A stretch of 64,000 bases of DNA. Origin: CBEULR01 sp965544035. Lineage in GTDB: Bacteria > Bacillota > Desulfotomaculia > Desulfotomaculales > Desulforudaceae. This document shows positions 22,932-29,942 of the stretch, one piece after another. Every line of letters begins with the position of its first letter. Position 1 is the stretch's first letter. Below the pieces are notes generated by a model. The model ran no database searches. It had not been told where the DNA came from and saw nothing but the letters and a program-made list of their open reading frames with translations. A program made the translations under genes and the position numbers. The stretch spans positions 124,001-188,000 of the forward strand of contig CBEULR010000001.1 in NCBI GenBank assembly GCA_965544035.1, read 5' to 3'.

Positions 22932-24236
22932 TTAGTGCCCGCCACCGGCGGCTGCATCGAATTTGCCGGCGCGGATTCTGGGTACACCTCTAATGAAGGA
23001 GTAAATGACCCAGATAGCGAATATCCCGACCACTGCAAAGAACACATAGAAGCTGAGCGCATCGCACACACTGATGGTACCCGCGCCGAAACTGGTATAG
23101 CCTGCCTTGTTCAGCGTTCCCGGCAGGGCAAAGACCCGGTTGACGAAACCGGCGATAACGGTGGTTGCAAAGAACCCTTTGATCATTACGCCGGGCACCA
23201 CTTTGGTGGTAATAGCGCCGATTTGAATTCCCAGGAGGGAACCCAGCAACAGCCCCATGGCCAGCGTGTAGAATACGAAACCGTACACTGCGTACTGGGT
23301 GATTGATGTGTAACCGGAGGTGAAGATGATCTGGAAGATGTCAGTCCCCACGGTTGTCAGGGTAGATACACCCAGCAGGTAGACGAACGTCGGGAAGAAA
23401 ACGAATCCGCCCCCGATACCCATAATCGCCGCGATAAACCCGATGACCAGACCGACGATGATCACCGGCCACACAGAGAGCTTTCTGCCGCCCGGAACAA
23501 CGTTGTGGTCAAAGGAGACATAAGGCGGCACCTTAATCGCCTGAATGCTCTGCGCAATCCTGGTCATCTCCGCTTTGGCTTCGGGTGAGGCTTCTTCAGG
23601 GACGTCGCGGGAACGCAGAAAGTCGTACAGAGTGAAGAAACCGATAAACCCAAGTATCAACACATATACCACACTGATGAAGGCATCGCTAAGCGCCGGG
23701 TTGGCTTCGTAGATACTCCGCTGGACCATACCCCCCAGTGTGGCACCACTGACTGATCCGATTACAAACACGGCGGCCAGGGCGACACACACGTTACCCA
23801 TCTTACGGTGGAGAGTCGCTCCCATGATGGCCTTGGCAAAGATGTGGAACATATCGGTACCTACGGACATAATACCCTTGACGCCCGCGCTCATCAGGGC
23901 CGGAGTCAGGATAAAGCCGCCGCCGGCACCGATGCAGCCGGTGATCAGACCGGCCACAAGACCGATCAAAAGTGAGACGGTGAACATCTGGATGGTGGCG
24001 AACGAAGGAGCATACGCCGACTTGCCGCCGATCACCGCGGGCATTTCGGCCGCCGTCGCCAGCTCAAGACCGGCGAATATCAGAACCGGAATCAAACACA
24101 GGAACAACAGCCTTCTGCGCTTCTGAAGTATGAAGTTGCTATTCTGAATAGACCAATTGCCATACCATTTACTGCCTTCCATCATCGCCTCGTACAGCAA
24201 TCGGCCGGTGCCGATTTTTTTCGTTGTTGATGCCAA
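22932..24236 (-). CDS. TauE/SafE (TSUP) family anion permease, copy 2
   Basis: About 434 residues, paralogue of the permease at 18223-19530 with most positions identical. That includes the N-terminal extension (YEAMMEGSKWYGNWSIQNSN) and both half-repeats (GLITGCIGAGGGFILTPALM, AAIMGIGGGFVFFPTFVYLL). Differences cluster in the hydrophilic loop after helix five (RSRDVPEEASPEAKAE). TTG 24236 is the likely start, as GAGGGGG abuts the upstream GTG. Substrate unknown; sulfur oxyanions or organosulfonates are typical of the family. The terminator-like element at 24332-24396 lies upstream, between it and its DUF2292 gene. Confidence 0.88.
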   Translation of the reverse strand: MASTTKKIGTGRLLYEAMMEGSKWYGNWSIQNSNFILQKRRRLLFLCLIPVLIFAGLELATAAEMPAVIGGKSAYAPSFATIQMFTVSLLIGLVAGLITGCIGAGGGFILTPALMSAGVKGIMSVGTDMFHIFAKAIMGATLHRKMGNVCVALAAVFVIGSVSGATLGGMVQRSIYEANPALSDAFISVVYVLILGFIGFFTLYDFLRSRDVPEEASPEAKAEMTRIAQSIQAIKVPPYVSFDHNVVPGGRKLSVWPVIIVGLVIGFIAAIMGIGGGFVFFPTFVYLLGVSTLTTVGTDIFQIIFTSGYTSITQYAVYGFVFYTLAMGLLLGSLLGIQIGAITTKVVPGVMIKGFFATTVIAGFVNRVFALPGTLNKAGYTSFGAGTISVCDALSFYVFFAVVGIFAIWVIYSFIRGVPRIRAGKFDAAAGGGH

Positions 24237-24331
24237 GGTATACACCCCCTCAAAGAATAAACCTGTTTGTGCAGTATCTCAGGGAAGAGTATCGGATCAG
24301 AAAAAGAGAATCCCTCCCTTCGCCTGTAAAT

Positions 24332-24396
24332 CAAAAAAACCAGCGAACCGTTAACCAGGGTTAACAGCAGCCGGCCTATTGTTTTTCAATTTGGCC
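24332..24396 (-). terminator. Switchable terminator element, copy 2
   Basis: On the minus strand CCGGC and GTTAACC (24374-24370, 24365-24359) pair with GGTTAAC and GCTGG (24356-24350, 24344-24340), followed by seven T. The overlapping GGCC at 24376-24373 can instead pair with GGCC at 24396-24393 plus ATTG/CAAT. It begins ten bases after the DUF2292 stop, about 100 bases before the permease start. Confidence 0.55.
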
Positions 24397-24405
24397 ATTT
24401 TTGGT

Positions 24406-24633
24406 TTACTTGAAGAGTTCGATCGTCGAGCGCCGGAGGCCGTTCTTGGACGATACCCCAGGACGACCTGCAGTTTCATCATCATCATCAAGCCGCATCG
24501 ACTTGATTGATTCATAGATCAATACGGGCTCTCCGTTTTGAACCAGGATCTTTACCTCACCCCAGCCCAGCTTACGAAGATACTCGAGCAGCTGAACCTC
24601 CTTGTTGGTCGGGGTCATTGAGCATTCCACCAC
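24406..24633 (-). CDS. DUF2292 (YezD-like) small protein, copy 2
   Basis: A 75-residue protein with a GTG start at 24633 (GGAGGGG about nine bases upstream). The core LGWGEVKILVQNGEPVLIYE then SIKSMRL is nearly the same as in copy 1; the N-terminus and the Arg/Ser-rich tail differ. It heads cassette 2 but is separated from the permease gene by a terminator-like element, so it could be made alone or with the cassette depending on read-through. Confidence 0.7.
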   Translation of the reverse strand: MVECSMTPTNKEVQLLEYLRKLGWGEVKILVQNGEPVLIYESIKSMRLDDDDETAGRPGVSSKNGLRRSTIELFK

Positions 24634-24893
24634 AGTAATCCCCTCCTTGCGCAGCTGAACGAACGATCAGGATGGCGGGGACCCACCCTGCCGCGAAGAC
24701 TCGCTTCAATTTAAGGTGCTTGTGTTGTTTGCTGAATACGGGAATCGCGCCATTAGTTCTATGAGCAAGGTACTTGTGATTGTTCCAATCATCCCGATTC
24801 CAACACGGTTTTTTGACTCCCAAGTACGATTAGCCCAGGTTGCCACTACTCAATACGCACCACCCCTTTCTGTCTTGCCTTGGTCTTGTGCTT
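24634..24893 (-). ncRNA. Structured leader RNA of cassette 2
   Basis: About 250 bases separate the likely promoter (24894-24924) from the DUF2292 start. It carries the motifs of the cassette 1 leader in the same order: GTACCTTGC (24772-24764), AAGCACCTTA (24721-24712), GGTGGGTC (near 24687-24680), then AAGGAGGGGAT. Spacing between motifs differs from copy 1 (about 43 versus 26 bases, then 25 versus 14). The remaining sequence is largely diverged, which makes the motifs stand out. The RNA family is not recognised. Confidence 0.45.
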
Positions 24894-24924
24894 AGCTTAG
24901 CAAGGTGTCTCGCGCGCTGTCAAT
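24894..24924 (-). promoter_or_regulatory. Possible promoter of cassette 2
   Basis: On the minus strand TTGACA (24924-24919) is followed after 19 bases by TAAGCT (24899-24894). The spacing is longer than ideal and the -10 box is weak, but its position matches the long leader of cassette 2. Confidence 0.35.
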
Positions 24925-25070
24925 AGGTAATCATATTTTCACGCAATTGGAAAAATGATGAGCAGTGAGCAGGGTTGTCATTATGTGTCACGATACCAAG
25001 TATGCAGAAACTGGTGCTAATGGCGGTTATTACTTTGGAATATCCGGTCAGGCTCGCCAAGACAATCACA

Positions 25071-25100
25071 AAGAGCGCCCGACTCTCAAGTCGGGCGCTC
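25071..25100 (-). terminator. Intrinsic terminator of the fumarate reductase operon
   Basis: GAGCGCCCGACT (25073-25084) pairs with AGTCGGGCGCTC (25089-25100) around a 4-base loop. The minus strand continues with TTTGTGATTG. It is 26 bases after the stop of the iron-sulfur subunit at 25126. Confidence 0.75.
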
Positions 25101-25125
25101 AGATGCAAAGGAGATTATTTGGCGT

Positions 25126-25854
25126 TTATCGTCTAAGACCGGCCAAGGCCATTTTACGTCGGACAAAGGCCAACTGAAACTGCAGCGGAAGCTGCATAGG
25201 GCAATTGTCATCGCAGGCCATCAGACCGTAACAGCCAAAAACACCTTCGTCGGAGCCGATTACCTCGAAATAATCCTGATCGGATCGCTCGTCCCGCGGG
25301 TCAACCATAAAACGCGCGACACGGTTCAGACCAGCGGCCCCCAGGAAGTCATCCCGGACATTGGCCGTGGCGCAGCCGGCGATACAGCATCCGCATTCAA
25401 TGCAGCGCTCGGGCTCGTAAATCTTTAGGGCGGTCTCATTGTCCATCCGGTCTTCAAGTGCCTTTGGATCAAACTCCTTGCTGGTATGAATCCACGCCCT
25501 GGTTTTCAGTGACAGGTGCCGGAACCAGGTGCCGGTATCGACGGAAAGGTCACCAATCAATTTGAACACCGGAAGCGGCATCAAGGTGATCTGTGAACAG
25601 TAGTCTTTGGTCAGCGTCTTACATGCCAGCCGCGGTTTGCCGTTAATCAGCATGGCACATGATCCACAGATGGCTGCACGGCACACGAAGTCGAACATCA
25701 GGGACGGATCCTGTTCCTCTCTGATCTTGTTCAGAGCGACAAAGATGGTCATCCCTGTCGTCTCTTCCAGCTGGTAGGACTGCATGTGCGGCTTGATCTC
25801 CGGGGTTGCCGGGTTGTATCTGAAAATACTGAAGGTGATCCTTCGGTTGCTCAT
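25126..25854 (-). CDS. frdB: Fumarate reductase/succinate dehydrogenase iron-sulfur subunit
   Basis: A 242-residue subunit with all three cluster motifs. The [2Fe-2S] site is CRAAICGSCAMLINGKPRLAC region near residues 57-77 (four Cys). The [4Fe-4S] site is CIECGCCIAGC near residue 150. The last group, CYGLMACDDNCP followed by LPLQFQLAFVRRKM, resembles the Wolinella-type FrdB end. It passes electrons between the flavoprotein and the cytochrome b at the inner face of the membrane. ATG 25854 follows GGAGG by 11 bases. It is the last gene of the fumarase-reductase operon. Confidence 0.92.
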   Translation of the reverse strand: MSNRRITFSIFRYNPATPEIKPHMQSYQLEETTGMTIFVALNKIREEQDPSLMFDFVCRAAICGSCAMLINGKPRLACKTLTKDYCSQITLMPLPVFKLIGDLSVDTGTWFRHLSLKTRAWIHTSKEFDPKALEDRMDNETALKIYEPERCIECGCCIAGCATANVRDDFLGAAGLNRVARFMVDPRDERSDQDYFEVIGSDEGVFGCYGLMACDDNCPMQLPLQFQLAFVRRKMALAGLRR

Positions 25855-25899
25855 CGTAGTCCGTTCCTCCTTGCATAGTCCCGAGGTCTCCCTCTTGCC

Positions 25900-27720
25900 C
25901 TATCCTTTTTGGGATTGGGCTGAAGATTCACCGTAGCCGCGATCACCCGGAGGCAGCTCAGTGATGGTCACAGGTTCGTATTTCAGTTCTGGCAGATCGG
26001 CACCAGCCGGCCAATAGGCCAAAGTACGTTTCAGCCAATTCACATCGTCCCGCTTCGGGAAGTCCTCACGGGCGTGGCTGCCCCGACTCTCGGTGCGCTG
26101 CAGGGCCCCGTAGGAGATGCAGAGCGCAAGCCTGATCATACCGGGTAAGCGGAGTGCGGCCGTCAGTTCGGGATTGGCGCCCGATGCGCTGGAGCGCAGG
26201 CCGATTTTCTGCGATCTTGCGTGGAGTTCCTGCAGCTGGTCGACGGCCTTCTGCAGTCCTGTCCCCGTGCGGAAGATGCCCACATGCTCCATGAGTGTTT
26301 CTTCCATCTTACGGCGAATCTTGAATACATCCTCGTTGCCGTTCCTGCAGGACGTGATGGAGTCTATTCTTTCCCTTTGCTGCTTGACGTGATCCGCGAT
26401 GAAGTCGGACTTATAAGAAAGACTCGTTCCCAAGGCGTACTCGGCTACTTTCTTGCCCACAATCATTCCGGAGACGATGGTTTCCGCCAGAGAGTTGCCG
26501 CCCAGGCGGTTAAAGCCGTGCAGATCCCAGCAGGCCGCTTCGCCGACCGAAAACAGGCCTTTTAGACCGTAGGCCGCGCCGTCGATATTGGTGCGAACGC
26601 CGCCCATGCTGTAGTGCTGAGTAGGCCTGACCGGGATCAATTCCTTAACCGGGTCGATGCCTGCGAAATTGCGGCAGATGTTGGCAATCTCGCGCAGGTT
26701 GGTATTAATGTGTTTGGCGCCGAGATGGCGGATATCCAGCCAAAGGTGAGGTCCGTAGGGACTGTCTACGCCGAATCCTTTGCGCATGTGCTGGATCATG
26801 CGCCGGGAGACGACGTCCCGTGAGGCCAGATCCTTCTTTACAGGTTCATAATCGGGCATGAAACGGTGGTGGTTCTTGTCTACAAGGAAGCCGCCGTCAC
26901 CGCGGGCGCCTTCGGTGATCAGGATCCAGACGGGAACCATGCCCGTGGGGTGGAATTGAACGGCTTCCATGTTCCCGAGGGGAACCAGGCCGGTATCAAG
27001 GGCCAAAGCCATGCCGGTGCCCTCGCAGATGACGGCGTTGGTCGAGGTACCGTACAGACGCCCGTATCCGCCGGTGGCGATTACGGTCGCCTTAGCGATG
27101 TATACATTCAAGTCTCCGGTGCGGAGACAGCGAGCGACCACGCCGAGACACTTTTCGCCGTCGTGGATCAGCGAGATGGCTTCCATCCGGTCATGTACCG
27201 TGATGCCCATCTTGATAACAATGCTGTCCATTGTGTACTGCAGAGAGTGGCCGGTGCCGTCGGCGGTGTAGCAGGTGCGCCACTTGGCGGTGCCGCCGAA
27301 ATTGCGGCCCGTGATCAGGCCTTCTTTATCCTTGGTATCTTCGATTACAGTACCGTCGGGAAGTGTTTTCTTTCCGGCCACCACCCGGCTCCAGGGAACG
27401 CCCCAGTAAGCCATCTGGCGCACGGCGATCGGCACCGTTTCGCAGAACAGGCGGGCTACGTCTTGTTCGCAACCCCAGTCAGAGCCCTTGACGGTATCTG
27501 CGAAATGGATGTCGGGGGAATCCCCCTTCCCCATCGCCGAGTTGCCCAGCGCGGCCTGCATACCACCCTGTGCGGCTGTACTGTGTGAACGTCTCGGCGG
27601 TACCAGGCTCAGAATAATACAGTCCAGACCGTGTGATGACGCCTCGACCGCGGTTCTCTCCCCCGCCAGTCCGGCACCGATAATTAGTACATCGGTGATG
27701 TGTGTCTGATAGCTGCTCAT
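25900..27720 (-). CDS. frdA: Fumarate reductase/succinate dehydrogenase flavoprotein subunit
   Basis: About 606 residues; ATG 27720 has AGGAGG six bases upstream and overlaps the cytochrome b gene end. The FAD-binding start is VLIIGAGLAGERTAVEA. The covalent flavin histidine is in RRSHSTAAQGGMQAALGN, and catalytic regions include MEAVQFHPTGM, EGARGDGGFLV, HYSMGGV and FNRLGGNSLAETIV. No twin-arginine signal is present, so the site faces the cytoplasm. Together with the diheme-type cytochrome b this favours a menaquinone-linked enzyme that reduces fumarate or, with reverse electron transport, oxidises succinate; direction cannot be read from sequence. Confidence 0.93.
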   Translation of the reverse strand: MSSYQTHITDVLIIGAGLAGERTAVEASSHGLDCIILSLVPPRRSHSTAAQGGMQAALGNSAMGKGDSPDIHFADTVKGSDWGCEQDVARLFCETVPIAVRQMAYWGVPWSRVVAGKKTLPDGTVIEDTKDKEGLITGRNFGGTAKWRTCYTADGTGHSLQYTMDSIVIKMGITVHDRMEAISLIHDGEKCLGVVARCLRTGDLNVYIAKATVIATGGYGRLYGTSTNAVICEGTGMALALDTGLVPLGNMEAVQFHPTGMVPVWILITEGARGDGGFLVDKNHHRFMPDYEPVKKDLASRDVVSRRMIQHMRKGFGVDSPYGPHLWLDIRHLGAKHINTNLREIANICRNFAGIDPVKELIPVRPTQHYSMGGVRTNIDGAAYGLKGLFSVGEAACWDLHGFNRLGGNSLAETIVSGMIVGKKVAEYALGTSLSYKSDFIADHVKQQRERIDSITSCRNGNEDVFKIRRKMEETLMEHVGIFRTGTGLQKAVDQLQELHARSQKIGLRSSASGANPELTAALRLPGMIRLALCISYGALQRTESRGSHAREDFPKRDDVNWLKRTLAYWPAGADLPELKYEPVTITELPPGDRGYGESSAQSQKG

Positions 27721-28358
27721 AAGGCACCTCCTAGCTGGACAAAGACCCACAGTGCGGCCAGACCCAGAGCGACGATAACAACGGTGATCGCCTTAAGGGC
27801 GAAACCGATCGTCTTCCGTTTGACCCAGCCCCATTTGATGAATTGGCGGTAGATCCCGAACCCGGCGTGATATTCACCAAGGATCAAGAGCACCAAATAG
27901 AACCACCAAAAGGCCTCCATGCGGGCGGCGCTTGTTTCCGCCCGAATCGGCCATCCGGTCAGCACGGCCCAAACGTGGATAGCAGCCAGAAAAGCTATCC
28001 CCAGGGCCGTTACCACTTGGAAGATCCACGTCCAGGTATCAAAGTGCATCACTGTACGGGCGTGGCGCCAGTAGTCCTGATAACGGTTTGGGATGCGCCT
28101 GCAGACCACGATTACATGAGTCAAGGCTACCAAACCGATAAAGGGGATGCCGATATAGGACAGATAATAGTCATCCAGAAACCTTGCAAGGTCATTGAAT
28201 GTGGTTGTACCAAGCAGGATGGTGGCGACAAAAATCATGTGCGTCCATAAGAACCCGACTAGCAGAAACCCGCTGATCAACGAGGCAAGATCAAGATACA
28301 GATCTGCGCGCGGGTTGCGGCCCAGTGATCGCTGTTGTGAAGTACCTGCTTCAATCAT
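27717..28358 (-). CDS. frdC: Fumarate reductase cytochrome b membrane subunit (diheme, Wolinella-like)
   Basis: A 213-residue protein with five predicted helices and several histidines placed as heme ligands: LWTHMIF, ALTHVIVVCRR, VMHFDTWTWIFQV, AAIHVWAVLTGW and GEYHAGFGIYRQFIKWGW. This pattern fits the single-subunit diheme cytochrome b of Wolinella-type quinol:fumarate reductase rather than the two-anchor enterobacterial type. It anchors the enzyme and exchanges electrons with menaquinone. ATG 28358 (AAGGGAGA upstream) lies inside the end of the fumarase beta gene, an eight-base overlap. The frdA start overlaps its stop by four bases. Confidence 0.88.
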   Translation of the reverse strand: MIEAGTSQQRSLGRNPRADLYLDLASLISGFLLVGFLWTHMIFVATILLGTTTFNDLARFLDDYYLSYIGIPFIGLVALTHVIVVCRRIPNRYQDYWRHARTVMHFDTWTWIFQVVTALGIAFLAAIHVWAVLTGWPIRAETSAARMEAFWWFYLVLLILGEYHAGFGIYRQFIKWGWVKRKTIGFALKAITVVIVALGLAALWVFVQLGGAL

Positions 28359-28926
28359 TTTTCGTATCTCCCTTATCCGCGGTGTACTGTTTACGACCTT
28401 CCCGGTACAGATCGCCGCCGTACATGTCATTGGCGACGACGACCGGGAAATCCTCCACTTCAAATTCATAGATCGCTTCCGGTCCAAGCTCAGGATAGGC
28501 GAGTACCCTGGCGGAACGGATGCGCTGCGCGAGAAGTGCTCCGGCACCGCCTACGGCAGCGAAATACACGGCGCCGTGCTCTTTCATAGCATCGGTGACG
28601 GCCTCGCTTCGGTAGCCCTTACCGATCATTCCTTTCAGACCCAGGGCGATCAATCGCGGGGCATAAAAGTCCATTCTGCCGGCCGTGGTCGGCCCCGCAG
28701 CTCCTACCGGCCTTCCCGGAGGTGGCGGAGACGGGCCGACATAGTAGATAATCTGATTCTGAATGTCGACCGGGAGAGGTTCTCCGGCGTCCAACAACTC
28801 GACGAGTTTCTTGTGAGCGGCATCGCGCGCAGTCAAAATACGGCCGGATATCAATACTTTCTGTCCGGCTCGGAGCGCGGCGACCATCTCGTCGGTCAAC
28901 GGTGTTGTTATCCTAACGGGCTCCAT
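28351..28926 (-). CDS. fumB: Class I (Fe-S) fumarate hydratase, beta subunit
   Basis: A 191-residue subunit equal to the C-terminal part of class I fumarases. Landmarks: VLISGRILTARDAAHKKL, YYVGPSPPPPGRPVGAAGPT, TTAGRMDFYAPRLIALGLKG, MIGKGY and KEHGAVYFAAVGGAGALLAQ. It pairs with the alpha subunit encoded just upstream to form the oxygen-sensitive [4Fe-4S] enzyme interconverting fumarate and malate. The order alpha, beta, frdC, frdA, frdB with short gaps implies one transcript carrying malate to succinate. A tartrate dehydratase role is possible for this family but less likely in this context. Confidence 0.9.
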   Translation of the reverse strand: MEPVRITTPLTDEMVAALRAGQKVLISGRILTARDAAHKKLVELLDAGEPLPVDIQNQIIYYVGPSPPPPGRPVGAAGPTTAGRMDFYAPRLIALGLKGMIGKGYRSEAVTDAMKEHGAVYFAAVGGAGALLAQRIRSARVLAYPELGPEAIYEFEVEDFPVVVANDMYGGDLYREGRKQYTADKGDTKND

Positions 28927-28966
28927 GGTAAACCTCCTATAACCGAGGGATGAACCCTGTGTACGT

Positions 28967-29809
28967 CTACAGAACAGCAGTCTTATGCCGCATGGCGTGG
29001 CAGTTCAGGTTGACCGCAACCGGCAGTGAAGCGATGTGGGTCGGATAGACTTCAATGTGGACACCCAGGGCGGTAATGCGTCCGCCGAGACCGGCGGGTC
29101 CAATGCCGGTTCCGTTGATTAACCCGAGAAGCTCCTCCTCCAATTCCGCGACCACCGGATCGGGGTTGGGGCGTCCGATTTCACGGAGCAGAGCCTGCTT
29201 GGCCAGCAGGGCCGCCTTTTCCATTGTGCCGCCGATTCCGACGCCCACGGTTAACGGCGGGCATGCATTCGGTCCCGCCTGGATTACCGTATCAAGGACA
29301 AACTGTTTGATTCCCGGCAGACCTTCGGCAGGCTTCAGCATGCGTAGGGTGCTCATGTTCTCGCTGCCGGCGCCCTTCGGCACGATAGAAATTCTCAGGC
29401 TGTCCCCGGGCACAAGACGGTAATGGATGACCGGCGGTGTATTGTCACCGGTGTTTACCCTGGTAATGGGGTCGCCGACTACCGACTTGCGCAGGAAACC
29501 CTGCTCGTATCCGTCCCTGACTCCCAGGGTGATGGCTTCGTTCAGATCCCCGCCGGTGACCTGAACATCCTGACCGAGATCGACAAACACGACCACGATG
29601 CCGGTATCCTGGCAGATGGGAATTCTATCCCGTTTGGCTATAGAGGCGTTTTCGAGCAGTTGACGCAATATGTCCGTCCCGGTTGGCGAAAGCTCACGGT
29701 CCATAGCGTGATGGAGCGCGTCCTCCACGTCCCGTTCAAGTTCGAAATTTGCCTCCATGCAGAGCCTGGATACCGTTTCGGCTATAGTGGTGCAGTCTAT
29801 GGTACGCAA
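28967..29809 (-). CDS. fumA: Class I (Fe-S) fumarate hydratase, alpha subunit
   Basis: A 280-residue catalytic subunit of two-part class I fumarase. The three cluster cysteines are visible: PICQDTGIVVVFVDLG near residue 63, NACPPLTVGVGIGGTMEKA near residue 185 and LNCHAMRHK near the C-terminus. Other landmarks are TGDNTPPVIHYRLVPGD and IGPAGLGGRITALG. The TTG start at 29809 has only a weak ribosome site, so the true start could be a few codons away. It is followed at 40 bases by the beta subunit gene and preceded by the TRAP permease gene. Confidence 0.9.
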   Translation of the reverse strand: MRTIDCTTIAETVSRLCMEANFELERDVEDALHHAMDRELSPTGTDILRQLLENASIAKRDRIPICQDTGIVVVFVDLGQDVQVTGGDLNEAITLGVRDGYEQGFLRKSVVGDPITRVNTGDNTPPVIHYRLVPGDSLRISIVPKGAGSENMSTLRMLKPAEGLPGIKQFVLDTVIQAGPNACPPLTVGVGIGGTMEKAALLAKQALLREIGRPNPDPVVAELEEELLGLINGTGIGPAGLGGRITALGVHIEVYPTHIASLPVAVNLNCHAMRHKTAVL

Positions 29810-29835
29810 TTACCCGTTTCACCCTTCCCTTAAGT

Positions 29836-29868
29836 CGGCTTCCGGTTGCAAAGGACAACCGGAAGCCG
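29836..29868 (-). other. Hairpin between the TRAP permease and fumarase genes
   Basis: CGGCTTCCGGTTG (29836-29848) and its complement (29856-29868) form a 13-base stem with a 7-base loop. No T run follows on the minus strand. It may be an mRNA processing or stability element, or a weak terminator, separating transport from enzyme genes. Confidence 0.5.
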
Positions 29869-29942
29869 AGCTAGCTAACCGTGATAGGCAATACTTTGTG
29901 GTTCGACATGCCGTCAAGTAGGTACTCGCACCGATTCGCTTC

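Noticed and set aside
24676..24692. GGGTGGGTCC on the minus strand, reminiscent of the T-box core
   Set aside because: The T-box consensus GGTGGNACCGCG is not met, and no specifier stem or adjacent T-box terminator was found.
26866..27588. 240-codon plus-strand frame antisense to frdA
   Set aside because: Shadow of frdA with no recognisable motifs.
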